Shown: positions 1 through 8,517, counted from the first letter of the stretch. The stretch is DNA of 64,000 nucleotides from Sinomonas cellulolyticus (GCF_014656475.1 NZ_BNCM01000006.1:62001-126000); one strand, 5' to 3'. Made by a program: numbers and translations. The notes: generated by a model not told the origin, from the sequence alone.

Positions 1-1
1 C

Positions 2-1081
2 ATCGGCAGCGTTGCCGAAAGAATCGGCCCGGCCAAGGCGCTGGTGGCATCTGTGGCCTGCTTCTCCGTGTTCACGCTGCTCTCAGCAGCAGCACCGTCG
101 GCGATCCTTTTCACGATCCTGAGGTTCCTCGCGGGTGTGGGTCTCGGTGGCTGCATGCCCATCGCGGTCGCCATCGTGGCCGCGCACCGAGCTGGCCAGG
201 GCAAGAGCAGTAGCGCCACCACAACACTCATGACTGGATACAACGTCGGTGCCGTGCTCTGCGCGCTGCTCGGAATGTTCCTGATCCCCTGGCTTGGATG
301 GCAGTCCATGTTCGTTGCCGGAGCATTGCCGGCGCTAGTGCTCGTCCCCCTGATGATCCGCTACCTTTCAGACCCTGATGCTCAGGGGACCCCCGCGGTG
401 CCCGTGGCGAGAAGCGGCCGCGCGAGCCGCGCGACCATCAGTGGCCTCTTCCGGGGCGTTCAGCTGCGAGCGACGCTAGCGTTCTGGATCGCCACGTTCA
501 TGGGTCTGTTGTTGATCTACGGGCTCAACACCTGGCTTCCCGAGATCATGCGCGCTGCAGGGTACTCGGTAGGAAATTCACTGGCGTTTCTGCTGACCCT
601 CAACCTGGGAGCAATTCTCGGCTATCTTCTCGGAGGACGTTTCGCTGACCGCGGAGGAGTTCGTCGAACAACCATCGGCTGGTTCGCTGGAGCTGCGATC
701 TTCTTGGCCGTATTCGCGCTTCCGTTGCCAGAGCCGATTCTCTACGCAGCCCTGTTCCTTGCAGGTTTCTTCGTCTTCAGCTCGCAGGCGTTGACCTATG
801 CCTACACGCAAAAGGTCTACCCGAATCACCTCCGCGCAACGGGCGTCGGCTGGACAGCGGGGGTGGGTCGCCTGGGTGCAATCTGCGGGCCTCTGCTCGG
901 AGGAGTCCTATTGACCGCAGGCATCGCCTATCCGTGGGGTTTCTACGTCTTCGCCATCGTTGGTGTCCTCGGGGCAGCGGCCGCCTGGATCGTGCCAGCG
1001 CAGGCTCCGCAACAGCACAAAGCCACAGATGACCTGCCAGTTGCCATCGATCTCACCCCGAGAGGTAGCGGAACCGTATAG
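2..1081 (+). CDS. MFS aromatic-acid transporter (AAHS type), 5'-truncated
   Basis: Membrane importer of the major facilitator superfamily, probably for an aromatic acid with proton symport. The reading frame is open from base 2, and the first visible residues (GSVAERIGPAKAL) are the conserved loop between helices 2 and 3, so the N-terminus lies before the window. About 359 residues are visible with roughly ten hydrophobic helices, a second-half loop GGRFADRGG and the helix GLNTWLPEIMR typical of the AAHS family. It resembles the transporters at 12758 and 33320. The next two genes encode an aromatic-type FAD monooxygenase and a reductase on the same strand, so it probably imports their substrate. 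The substrate itself cannot be read from the sequence. Confidence 0.85.
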   Translation: MGSVAERIGPAKALVASVACFSVFTLLSAAAPSAILFTILRFLAGVGLGGCMPIAVAIVAAHRAGQGKSSSATTTLMTGYNVGAVLCALLGMFLIPWLGWQSMFVAGALPALVLVPLMIRYLSDPDAQGTPAVPVARSGRASRATISGLFRGVQLRATLAFWIATFMGLLLIYGLNTWLPEIMRAAGYSVGNSLAFLLTLNLGAILGYLLGGRFADRGGVRRTTIGWFAGAAIFLAVFALPLPEPILYAALFLAGFFVFSSQALTYAYTQKVYPNHLRATGVGWTAGVGRLGAICGPLLGGVLLTAGIAYPWGFYVFAIVGVLGAAAAWIVPAQAPQQHKATDDLPVAIDLTPRGSGTV

Positions 1082-1082
1082 G

Positions 1083-1108
1083 TCTCTGGCGGCCTTAAGG
1101 CCCAGAGA
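1083..1108 (+). terminator. hairpin after the truncated transporter gene
   Basis: Two bases after the stop codon, TCTCTGG pairs with CCAGAGA around the inner palindrome GCCTTAAGGC. There is no T run, so it may be a terminator or an mRNA 3' stabiliser. Confidence 0.55.
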
Positions 1109-1189
1109 ACCATTTCACTAACATCTCGTCACGCCCTTTCGGGGTGGCCGGCCCACCTAGCAACACGGATGTATTAGAGGAGAACCAGA

Positions 1190-2419
1190 ATGGATCATCG
1201 TGCGACTCGAGTCGCGATCATTGGCGGGGGGCTGGGTGGACTCACTGCCGCGATCGCACTCATGAAGATTGCTGGGGCCGAGGTCACGGTGTTCGAGCAG
1301 GCTAGGAAGCTGGCTGAAGTGGGCGCAGGTGTCGGGATCGCCCCGAACGGCCAGCGCGGGCTCGACAGGTTGGGTCTGCTTGATGAGGTCAAGCTCGCGG
1401 GTGCGCCATGGGACGGGCCGGGTGTGAACCTGAGCACGGATGGCAGGCCGGTGGCGGAGGTTGCTTGGTCGGACTCTGCCGGGCGGTACCAGAGTTTTGG
1501 CATTCACAGAGCCGATTTCATCGATGTCCTGCGCCGGTCAATTCCCAGTGATGCGGTTCGTCTGGGGCACAGGTTGGCATCGATTCACGCATTGGACTCG
1601 AGCGTCCGCCTTGAATTCGAAAATGGTGTGAATGCCGAGTTTGATGCTGTGGTGGGTGCGGACGGAGTCCATTCGCTGGTCCGGGATTCGATCGTCCAGC
1701 CCTCGGCTCCCATCTATTCCGGATCCATCGCATATCGCGGAGTGCTTGACGCGAGCCTCCTTCCCGAAGACTGGCCGATGAGGAGCCAGGTCTGGATGGG
1801 GGGTGGAAAGCATTTCATGTGCTACCCGCTGCGCCAGCGTAAGCTGTTCAACTATGTTGGCTTTGTCCCAAGTGACAGGCCCCTCAAGGAATCATGGTCG
1901 GCCGAGGGGGATGTAAGCGAACTCGCCGCCGAGTTCGGGGGCGAGGAATGGGACCCGAGGCTCCGCGAGTTCATCAAACTCATCGACAAGACCTTCTGGT
2001 GGGGACTGTACGACCGAGAGCCTCTAGCCAACTGGTCACGAGGTCGAGTCACATTGCTCGGCGACGCAGCACACACCATGCTGCCTTACGTCGGCCAAGG
2101 CGTGAACCAGGCAATTGAAGACAGTGTAAGCCTTGCCATCTTCCTCAGGGAGGCTGAAGGCCCCGAGGGCATCATCGATGCCTTCAAACGCTACACGACG
2201 GCTCGCTTGCAGCGAACAGCCATTATGCAGGCAAGCTCGCGCAGGAGCGGTTCACAGCTCGACTCCCAAGCTGAGTATGAGGACATCAAGAAACGCGACG
2301 CCGACGTGCGCGCCGGACGAGATTTTCGCAGAAGCTTCTTCTACGACTACGACGCAGCAGCTGTCGCTGAGAAGACTCTAATGCGATCACGCAACGCAAG
2401 AAGGGCACTGTTCGCATGA
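1190..2419 (+). CDS. FAD-dependent monooxygenase, salicylate-hydroxylase-like
   Basis: Predicted single-component flavin hydroxylase for an aromatic acid. It has the three motifs of the p-hydroxybenzoate-hydroxylase fold: an N-terminal dinucleotide motif IIGGGLGGLTAA (residues about 9-20), the DG motif VVGADGVHS near residue 156, and the FAD-binding GDAAHTMLPYVGQG near residue 290. Length of 409 residues is normal for the salicylate or 3-hydroxybenzoate 6-hydroxylase group. The ATG is preceded by a strong AGAGGAGA ribosome site. Its stop overlaps the start of the next gene (ATGA), so the two are translationally coupled, and an aromatic-acid transporter lies just upstream. The exact substrate is not determinable. 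Confidence 0.8.
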   Translation: MDHRATRVAIIGGGLGGLTAAIALMKIAGAEVTVFEQARKLAEVGAGVGIAPNGQRGLDRLGLLDEVKLAGAPWDGPGVNLSTDGRPVAEVAWSDSAGRYQSFGIHRADFIDVLRRSIPSDAVRLGHRLASIHALDSSVRLEFENGVNAEFDAVVGADGVHSLVRDSIVQPSAPIYSGSIAYRGVLDASLLPEDWPMRSQVWMGGGKHFMCYPLRQRKLFNYVGFVPSDRPLKESWSAEGDVSELAAEFGGEEWDPRLREFIKLIDKTFWWGLYDREPLANWSRGRVTLLGDAAHTMLPYVGQGVNQAIEDSVSLAIFLREAEGPEGIIDAFKRYTTARLQRTAIMQASSRRSGSQLDSQAEYEDIKKRDADVRAGRDFRRSFFYDYDAAAVAEKTLMRSRNARRALFA

Positions 2420-3036
2420 CATCGATCAGCATAATCGGTACCGGCAAGATGAGTTCGGCGATCGCCGATATGTCCGTGAGGGCGGGGGCTGATATCCAAA
2501 TAATCAGGCGCCGGGCCGGTGCCAGCTCCTCGCCCGAGCGGCCCGATGCCAGGTACGGGGTGATGGGCGATGAGCTCACAGGTGACCTCGTGGTCCTCGC
2601 AGTTCCCTACGAAGCGGTCGCGGACGTGCTTACGCATTACCCGGATGGACTCAGCGGGAAGGTCGTCATCGACATCAGCAACCCGATCGACTTCACCACT
2701 TTCGATGAGTTGGTCGTGCCATCTGACTCCTCTGCAGCAGCTGAAATCGCCAAGGACATTCCGGATGCGGCGGTCGTCAAGGCATTCAACATCAACTTCG
2801 GAGAAACCTTGGCCAGCGGCACCAATGGTGGAGCGCGCACGACTGTTGTGCTGGCCGGGGACGATGCCGACGCGAAGATCGCAGTCATCGCCCTCGTCGA
2901 GGCCGCGGGTCTCCGGGCGGTCGACGCCGGACCACTTTCGCGTGCACGGGAGCTCGAGGCGTTGGGTTTTCTGCAGATCACCATGGCAGCCCTCGCAAAG
3001 ACCAGTTGGGATTCCGGGTTCGCGCTAGTGCCGTGA
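2416..3036 (+). CDS. NAD(P)-binding reductase, F420-reductase-like
   Basis: A 206-residue Rossmann protein resembling the NADPH-dependent F420 reductase and coenzyme-F420 oxidoreductase family. The N-terminal motif IIGTGKMSSAIA binds the dinucleotide and is followed by a basic IIRRRAG patch, which would suit an NADP phosphate. LVVLAVPYEAV and VVIDISNP are family-typical strands. Start overlaps the monooxygenase stop by four bases, so it is co-translated. A role supplying reduced cofactor, or reducing the product of the monooxygenase, is inference. Proteins of this family often act on unknown substrates. Confidence 0.65.
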   Translation: MTSISIIGTGKMSSAIADMSVRAGADIQIIRRRAGASSSPERPDARYGVMGDELTGDLVVLAVPYEAVADVLTHYPDGLSGKVVIDISNPIDFTTFDELVVPSDSSAAAEIAKDIPDAAVVKAFNINFGETLASGTNGGARTTVVLAGDDADAKIAVIALVEAAGLRAVDAGPLSRARELEALGFLQITMAALAKTSWDSGFALVP

Positions 3037-3096
3037 GCAAGGAGCGACGATTCTGCGATGAACGACGGGCCTCAGACCGCCCGGCGCCGCGAGAAC

Positions 3097-3131
3097 GGAC
3101 CGGCCTTCCACACGGATGGAGAGGCCGGTCC
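3097..3131. terminator. hairpin downstream of the reductase
   Basis: GGACCGGCCT and AGGCCGGTCC form a perfect 10-bp stem with a 15-base loop, 60 bases after the stop codon. No T tract follows. Confidence 0.5.
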
Positions 3132-3159
3132 AGGCCCGGCAGGCCCGTGGTAGGGGAGG

Positions 3160-3315
3160 GTCATCTACGAGCTGACGGAGCACGACGGCACCACAACACT
3201 GACCCTGACCCACGACAACAGCCCGACCCAGGACGACGCCGAGAAGATGGTCGCCAATGTGTGGGCGCCCGTCCTGGCGGACATCAAGCGGGTGGCCGAG
3301 GAGGGCCGGCTCTGA
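3160..3315 (+). pseudogene. 3' fragment of an AHSA1/SRPBCC gene
   Basis: Reading from 3160 to the TGA at 3313-3315 gives 51 residues that match the C-terminal third of the intact SRPBCC protein encoded at 8530-8985: both carry the THxNSPTQ block followed by a shared WAPVLADIKRV block. No start codon or N-terminal two-thirds is present; the preceding 120 bases hold a hairpin and stop codons. It is therefore a remnant of a duplicated gene, not a functional CDS. The product would have lacked most of the ligand cavity. Confidence 0.8.
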
Positions 3316-3328
3316 GCGCGTCGCGGTG

Positions 3329-3976
3329 TCAGTCCCGCGCGAAGGTCATGTGCACGACGCCGCTCTCGGCCACCTCGCTGCTGATCGTGTAGCCGGCCTC
3401 GAGCCCGCGCAGGTCCTGCCACAGGTTCTTGCCGCGGCCTAGGAGGATCGGTGAGATGGCCACGTGCAGCCGGTCCACGAGCCCGGCCTGCAGGAACGCC
3501 CGCACGGTGTCCACGCCGCCGCCGATCCGCACGTCAGCCCCGCCCGCGGCGTCGATCGCCTTCGCGAGGGCCTCCTCGGGAGTGGTCGAGAGGAAGTGGA
3601 ACACCGTGCCGTTGTCGAACTCGATGGGCGCGCGGTCGGCATCGTGGGTGAGGACGAAGACCGGCGCGTGGAAGGGCGGTTCGTCGCCCCACCACCCGCG
3701 CCAGTCCGGATCGTCGGGGAAGGTGTGCAGGCCGAACATGCCCGCACCCATGATCTCCGCGCCGATGCCCTCGAAGTACTCCGCGCCGTAGCGGTCGTCG
3801 ACCCCGGTGGTTCCCTCGCCCGAGCGGTCGCCGAGCACCCTCTCGCGGAACGTCCTAGTGCCCGTGTAGGCCGCGACGAGTCGCGGCCAGTCCTCGCCCA
3901 TCGGGTTCTCCGGCGTCTGGTCCGTGGTCGAGGCGTAGCCGTCGAGTGAGATGTTCAGGTCGGCGCGAACGGCCAT
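3329..3976 (-). CDS. Dihydrofolate-reductase-family (RibD C-terminal) protein
   Basis: A 215-residue protein of the RibD C-terminal/DHFR-like fold, often annotated as a general NADPH-dependent reductase. Visible signatures are the opening strand MAVRADLNISLDG, the cofactor-binding GADVRIGGGVDTVRAFL (near residue 160) and the end strand HVAISPILLGRG. A longer in-frame extension upstream was rejected because this ATG is preceded by AAGGAG at correct spacing. It stands alone between a pseudogene fragment and a LacI regulator, so its substrate is unknown. Members of this group are seldom characterised. Confidence 0.75.
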   Translation of the reverse strand: MAVRADLNISLDGYASTTDQTPENPMGEDWPRLVAAYTGTRTFRERVLGDRSGEGTTGVDDRYGAEYFEGIGAEIMGAGMFGLHTFPDDPDWRGWWGDEPPFHAPVFVLTHDADRAPIEFDNGTVFHFLSTTPEEALAKAIDAAGGADVRIGGGVDTVRAFLQAGLVDRLHVAISPILLGRGKNLWQDLRGLEAGYTISSEVAESGVVHMTFARD

Positions 3977-4026
3977 GGGTGGCTCCTTGGCAATGGTGGG
4001 TGGCGTCGTCGTCCAGAGCCATTGTG

Positions 4027-5106
4027 CTACCTGGCCGCGGTCTGGGGGCGCGGCGGCGCGGTATCTCGAGCTTCGCCCGGCGGCCGCCCGGTCGAGGCGC
4101 GGGGAATCACCGTCGGCGCCAGGACCCGCTGACGCTGCGGTGAGGCGGGCTGGCCGTTGATCGAGGTCAGGAGCTCGTCCACCGCGGCCGCGGCGATCTC
4201 CCGGAACGGGACGCGCACGCTCGTCAGGGGCACGGCGAGGCGCGCCACAAGCGGGATGTCGTTGTAGCCGACCACCGAGAGGTCCTGCGGGATGCGCAGG
4301 CCGGCCCGCTGGATCACTGAGGTGAAGCCGATCGCCGTGTTGTCGTTGACCGCGAACACCGCGGTGGGCCGGCGCGAGCCCGCCAGGAACGCCTCGGCAG
4401 CGGCCTCCCCGCTCTCCATGGAGAACGTCGACGGGTAGACGAACTCTGGCCGCTCCTGAAGCCCCCCCTCGGCCAGGGCCCGGCGGTACCCCTCGCGCCG
4501 CCCCAAGGCCGTGGGCGCCTCGTCCGGGCCGGCCACGATCCCGATCTCCCGGTGCCCGAGATCGATGAGGTGGCGTGTCGCGAGGTAGCCGCCGAGCGGG
4601 TCGTCGCCCGTCACGCTGGGGCTCGCGCCGTACGCGCGCAGGGCGAGCACGTGCGGGATGCCACGCTCCAGGAGCTCGGCGCACAGGCCGCCCTCCGTCG
4701 TCGCCGTCGTGAGGATGAGGCCGTCGACTCGTGAGGCGAGCATCGCGTGGCCGTTCTCGCGCTCGAGCCCGGGGTCGCCGTATGTCGTCGCGACTAGCGC
4801 GTGGTACCCGCGCGCAGCGCAGGCCGCGGCGATCTCCTCGTACAGGGTGGCCATCACCGTGTCGGTGAGGCGCGAGACGAGCACGCCGATCGTGTTCGTC
4901 TGCCGGCGCCGCAGGTTCGCCGCGGACGGGTTCGGCTCGTAGCCCAGGGACTCGGCCACCGCGCGGATGCGCGCCGCGGAGTCGCTGCGGTAGAACGTGT
5001 GCTCGCGGTTCATGGCCCGGGACACCGTGGACCTCGCAACCCCGGCCGCCTCCGCGACGTCGGCGATCGTGGGCCGCGACCCCGCGCGGGCCTCCTTGCC
5101 AGCCAC
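4027..5106 (-). CDS. LacI-family transcriptional regulator
   Basis: DNA-binding repressor with an N-terminal LacI helix-turn-helix (TIADVAEAAGVARSTVSRAM, residues about 13-32), hinge region, and a periplasmic-binding-type sensor domain from about residue 70 (NTIGVLVSRLTDTVMATLYEE). Length 359 fits the family. The start was set at GTG because AAGGAGG sits five bases upstream; the frame remains open further but without a ribosome site. It is divergent from the lyase gene at 5243, with a perfect palindrome in the shared 136-base spacer, so it most likely controls that lyase and the following transporter in response to their substrate, probably a sugar acid or similar compound. Confidence 0.9.
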   Translation of the reverse strand: MAGKEARAGSRPTIADVAEAAGVARSTVSRAMNREHTFYRSDSAARIRAVAESLGYEPNPSAANLRRRQTNTIGVLVSRLTDTVMATLYEEIAAACAARGYHALVATTYGDPGLERENGHAMLASRVDGLILTTATTEGGLCAELLERGIPHVLALRAYGASPSVTGDDPLGGYLATRHLIDLGHREIGIVAGPDEAPTALGRREGYRRALAEGGLQERPEFVYPSTFSMESGEAAAEAFLAGSRRPTAVFAVNDNTAIGFTSVIQRAGLRIPQDLSVVGYNDIPLVARLAVPLTSVRVPFREIAAAAVDELLTSINGQPASPQRQRVLAPTVIPRASTGRPPGEARDTAPPRPQTAAR

Positions 5107-5175
5107 CGCAACCTCCTTGAAATCGACCCTTGACGTGCTCCTGTGACCCAGCTTACCGTTGAAGCAATCGATAAC

Positions 5176-5187
5176 GGAATCGATTCC
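5176..5187. promoter_or_regulatory. Probable LacI-type operator
   Basis: GGAATCGATTCC is a perfect 12-bp palindrome midway between the divergent regulator and lyase genes. A second AATCGATA lies 11 bases upstream. Central-CG palindromes of this kind are typical LacI-family sites. Confidence 0.65.
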
Positions 5188-5242
5188 CTCAGCCGAAGGA
5201 AACCTTCCGGACGGCATGAACCACACTCGAAGAGGAGCAACC

Positions 5243-6187
5243 ATGAGCACCATCGACCTCCGCGGCCTCGTCCCCGCACCGGTCACCCCGTTCACCCGCG
5301 ACGGCGACGTGGACGTCGACGCGATCCACCGCCTCGGCAGCTGGCTCGGCAGCGTTGAGGGCGTCAAGGGCCTCGTGGTCCTCGGCCACGCCGGCGAGGG
5401 CACCTTCCTGACCCAGGCCGAGCAGGCCCTCGTCATCTCCTCGTTCCGCGACGCGGTGGACGGCCGGCTGCCGATCATCGCCGGCATCACGGGCGAGGGC
5501 AACAAGGTCGCCGCCGAGGAGGCCCAGCGCGCCGTCGACGCCGGTGCTTCCGCCGGCCTGGTCTACCCGTCCCACGGCTGGCTGCGGTTCGGCTACCAGG
5601 AGGGCGCGCCCCAGAGCCGCTACAAGGAGATCTACGAGGCCAGTGGCCTGCCGCTGATCCTGTTCCAGTACCCGGACGCCACCAAGGCCACGTACAACCT
5701 GGACACCCAGCTCGAGATCGCCGCCCAGGAGGGCGTCTTCGCCACCAAGAACGGCGTGCGCAACATGCGCCGCTGGGACACCGAGATCCCCGTGCTGCGC
5801 GCGGCCTTCCCCGAGCTGCAGATCCTCACGTGCCACGACGAGTACCTGCTGCACACCATGTTCGACGTGGACGGCGCGCTCGTCGGCTACGGTGGCCTCG
5901 CCCCCGAGCCCCTCGTGGAGCTCATCGCCGCTGGCAAGGCCAAGGACTACGCTGCAGCCCGCGCGATCCACGACCGCCTCCTGCCCGTGACCAAGAACGT
6001 CTACCACCGCGGCTCGCACATGGAGGGCACGGTCGCGCTCAAGGAGGGCCTCGTGGCCCGCGGCATCCTCGAGCACGCCACGGTGCGCACCCCGCTCCTG
6101 CCGCTGGCCCCGGGCGCGCACGAGGAGATCGCCCTCGCCCTCACCTCGGCGAACCTGGGCCGCGCCACCGTCCCGGCCCGCGCCTGA
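5243..6187 (+). CDS. Dihydrodipicolinate synthase/N-acetylneuraminate lyase family aldolase
   Basis: A 314-residue class I aldolase or dehydratase of the DapA/NanA superfamily. The Schiff-base lysine is K169 (FATKNGV), the helper tyrosine is Y143 (LFQYPD), and the pyruvate-carboxylate loop is GHAGEGTFLT at 48-57 in place of the usual GTTGE. The start ATG has GAGGAG upstream. It is not the biosynthetic DapA: its specificity loop (YPSHGWLRFGYQ) differs, and its neighbours are a LacI regulator and a transporter. It probably cleaves or dehydrates an imported 2-oxo acid or sugar acid. KdgD-like dehydratase and hydratase-aldolases of aromatic pathways are alternatives. Confidence 0.8.
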   Translation: MSTIDLRGLVPAPVTPFTRDGDVDVDAIHRLGSWLGSVEGVKGLVVLGHAGEGTFLTQAEQALVISSFRDAVDGRLPIIAGITGEGNKVAAEEAQRAVDAGASAGLVYPSHGWLRFGYQEGAPQSRYKEIYEASGLPLILFQYPDATKATYNLDTQLEIAAQEGVFATKNGVRNMRRWDTEIPVLRAAFPELQILTCHDEYLLHTMFDVDGALVGYGGLAPEPLVELIAAGKAKDYAAARAIHDRLLPVTKNVYHRGSHMEGTVALKEGLVARGILEHATVRTPLLPLAPGAHEEIALALTSANLGRATVPARA

Positions 6188-6208
6188 GCCGAGTCCCATC
6201 CCGGCAGA

Positions 6209-6244
6209 GCGCGCGACGGCGGGTGCCCGCCCGCCGTCGCGCGC
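6209..6244. repeat. CGACGGCGGG-family inverted repeat
   Basis: A perfect 15-bp stem (GCGCGCGACGGCGGG with its complement) and loop TGCCCG, 22 bases after the lyase stop. The same stem core and loop recur at 23754. It can act as an intrinsic terminator or 3' stabiliser. Confidence 0.75.
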
Positions 6245-6303
6245 CCACCCCGAGCGGAAGCTCACCTAGGATTCAATAGAGCCTCAACGACGAGGAAGCG
6301 CAC

Positions 6304-7620
6304 GTGATTTCCACCATCAAGGGAGCCCCGATCGTGGGCACCGCCACCATCTACTCGCGCCGCGAGATCCGCTTCATCCTGGCCTTCGCCCTGCTCGGCA
6401 CCCTCTTCGACGGCGCGGAGCTGAACCTGATCGGCTACCCGCTCGTCTACATCTCCGGCAGCCTGCACGTCTCGACCATCGCGCTCATCACGGTGGCGAC
6501 CGTGCAGGGGTTCGCCTCGATCCTCGGCGGCTTCGTCTTCGGCACCCTGGGTGACACGCTCGGGCGCCGCCGCACCTTCGCGATCTCTGTCGTCGCCTTC
6601 GGCATCGCAGCCCTCCTCGGCGGCCTCGCCGTCAACTACGAGATGTTCATGGCCACGCGGGTCCTCGCCGGCGTGGGCATGGGAGGCCTCTTCGGCCTGT
6701 CCTTCTCGATGTTCACCGAGTGCTGGAAGACTGCACGGCGCGGCACCATGGGCGGGATCATCCAGGCCATGTACTTCGTCGGGGAGATCCTCACCGAGGG
6801 CGTCCTCTTCCTCTTCCTCACCGTCCTCGGACACGATGTCGGCTGGCGCGCCGGGTACGTAGGCATCGGCGCCATCAGCATGGTCATCGGCATCGCCTCC
6901 CTCTGGCTCCTGCCTGAATCCAAGCAGTGGCTGGCCTACCAGCAGCACCTCAAGGCAGGCACCCTCCCCGACGAGCTCCAGCGCACCAAGGTCCCCGTGG
7001 TGGACATCTTCAAGCCGCAGTTCGTCATCGGCACCGTGCTCTTCATGGTCCTCTCGACCGCGATGTTCCTCACCACGAACTCGGTCGGCGCCTACCTCTC
7101 GACGTACCTGCTGGCCACCCAGAAGCTGCCCCTCGACACCGTCAGCCTCGTCGTCCTCATCGGCTACGTGGCCACGATCATCGCCTACACCCTCACCGGC
7201 GTCGTCTCGGATGCCATCCGGCGCAAGTACGCCTTCACCCTCGCCTCCGCCGTGGGCACGGTCGGTTTCGTCTGGTTCCTCATCCTCCTGGCGACCCACT
7301 CGGCCCATGTCGGCGCGGACTTCTGGGCCTGGCCCACGTTCTGGGCCCTCATGCTCTGCGCCGGCGCCGCCGGCGGCTTCGGAGTCCTCGGGGTGTGGAT
7401 GTCCGAGTACTTCCCCACCCGCATCCGCTCTACCGGCTCGAGCGCCAGCTACTACGTGGGCCGCGGCCTCGGCGCCGGCATCTTCCCCCTCTTCGCCCTC
7501 ACCATCGCCGGCAGCGTTCCCTTCGCCCTTGCACTCGGCATCATCGGTCCGGTCGCCGGCCTGCTGTTCTCGGTCATCGCCCCCGACCGGACCGGCCGTG
7601 CGATCGCCGACCTCGAGTAG
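6304..7620 (+). CDS. MFS transporter (sugar/organic acid porter)
   Basis: A 438-residue, twelve-helix major facilitator. Motifs include GAELNLIGYP in helix 1, the helix 2-3 loop GTLGDTLGRRRTF, and the second-half TGVVSDAIRRKYAF. The pattern is closer to the metabolite:H+ and sugar porter groups than to the AAHS transporters elsewhere in the window. GTG start with GAGGAA upstream; a later GTG at 6334 is also possible. It follows the DapA-family lyase on the same strand and presumably imports its substrate under LacI control. The intervening repeat hairpin may reduce read-through. Confidence 0.85.
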   Translation: MISTIKGAPIVGTATIYSRREIRFILAFALLGTLFDGAELNLIGYPLVYISGSLHVSTIALITVATVQGFASILGGFVFGTLGDTLGRRRTFAISVVAFGIAALLGGLAVNYEMFMATRVLAGVGMGGLFGLSFSMFTECWKTARRGTMGGIIQAMYFVGEILTEGVLFLFLTVLGHDVGWRAGYVGIGAISMVIGIASLWLLPESKQWLAYQQHLKAGTLPDELQRTKVPVVDIFKPQFVIGTVLFMVLSTAMFLTTNSVGAYLSTYLLATQKLPLDTVSLVVLIGYVATIIAYTLTGVVSDAIRRKYAFTLASAVGTVGFVWFLILLATHSAHVGADFWAWPTFWALMLCAGAAGGFGVLGVWMSEYFPTRIRSTGSSASYYVGRGLGAGIFPLFALTIAGSVPFALALGIIGPVAGLLFSVIAPDRTGRAIADLE

Positions 7621-7635
7621 CGGAAGGGACCGGCG

Positions 7636-7676
7636 GAAGGGCCCGGGTGCTGGCAGAGCCAGCGCCCGGGCCCTTC
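7636..7676 (+). terminator. Strong hairpin after the MFS gene
   Basis: A 19-bp stem (GAAGGGCCCGGGTGCTGGC, one G-T wobble) with a 3-base AGA loop, 16 bases after the stop codon. It ends in CCCTTCTC rather than a T run. Confidence 0.75.
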
Positions 7677-7922
7677 TCGCGCTCCGCATCTCCTTCGGCT
7701 TCTCACCGCCAGTGGAATCCTGTGGCGCGCCGCGCCCTTGTAGACACGCCGCGCCCTTGTACGCGCTCACCCGTCGGCGCACGATGGACCTGCGGGCTCA
7801 CGCGGCGTACGTGCGCGGGGCCTCTGCGAAACGCCGGAGCGGATAACGGCTGGGGCACACCGCATCACGCACGAGACACCCTCGCGCTCTATGGCCGCAC
7901 CTTTTGGAATCGAGCGCCCATC
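7677..7922. other. Intergenic stretch with a short direct repeat
   Basis: Together with the hairpin before it this makes about 300 bases without a gene. The 15-mer CGCCGCGCCCTTGTA occurs twice, at 7728 and 7747 (period 19). No convincing promoter or coding frame was seen. Confidence 0.5.
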
Positions 7923-8375
7923 ATGCCCACCACCGACGACAGCATCCTCATCAACGCAACCCCCGAGCGGGTCTTCGACTACATCACGGAGCCAGCGAAC
8001 TTCCCGTCATTCCAGGCCAACACCGTCCGTGCCGAGCTCGAAGGTGACGGCCCCGTTGGCGCCGGGTCCAGGATCAGGGGAGCGAGCAGGATCCTCGGCC
8101 GCACGTTCGACTGGACCATGGAGGTCAGCGTGCACGACCGCCCTACAACCTCGGCCTTCAAGTCGGTCGAGGGCAAGGTCGGCATCTCCGGGGCCTACAC
8201 GCTGACCCCCGAGGGAGGCGGCACGCGCCTCAACTACCACCTCGACGCGGCCCCGGGCCTTGGTGGGGTCTTCGGCCGGATCGCCGACCCCCTCGTCAAC
8301 AAGGCCTATTCACGCCAGGTCCACGCCGATCTCGAAACGCTGGCGCAGATCCTCACCGAGCACGACGACGAGTGA
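7923..8375 (+). CDS. SRPBCC-family protein (polyketide cyclase/dehydrase-like)
   Basis: A 150-residue helix-grip protein of the START/SRPBCC superfamily, opening DDSILINATPERVFDYITEPANFPSF, which is the family's first strand and helices. It has a central GVG-type cavity and a long C-terminal helix (KAYSRQVHADLETLAQIL). These proteins bind small hydrophobic ligands and seldom have assigned functions. No clear ribosome site precedes the ATG, so the start is less certain. It lies before a second SRPBCC gene but shares little sequence with it. Confidence 0.75.
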   Translation: MPTTDDSILINATPERVFDYITEPANFPSFQANTVRAELEGDGPVGAGSRIRGASRILGRTFDWTMEVSVHDRPTTSAFKSVEGKVGISGAYTLTPEGGGTRLNYHLDAAPGLGGVFGRIADPLVNKAYSRQVHADLETLAQILTEHDDE

Positions 8376-8400
8376 CGGGAGGGGCCCAGAGCGGCTCACG

Positions 8401-8444
8401 GCGAGCGCACGACGGCGGATGGGAGCCCGGCGTCGTGCGCTCGC
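8401..8444. repeat. CGACGGCGG-family inverted repeat
   Basis: Outer stem GCGAGCGCACGACG pairs perfectly with CGTCGTGCGCTCGC, with imperfect inner pairing, 25 bases after the SRPBCC stop. Confidence 0.7.
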
Positions 8445-8517
8445 TCTGACTGGGGCAGACGCGCGGATGGCCATCCTGAACGCAGCGGCGGCCCTCGCCC
8501 CCTCCGTGGCGCGGCAG

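Noticed and set aside
6262..7782. Long minus-strand frame opposite the MFS gene
   Set aside because: Glu/Asp/Gly-rich low-complexity translation, complementary shadow of a hydrophobic membrane protein.
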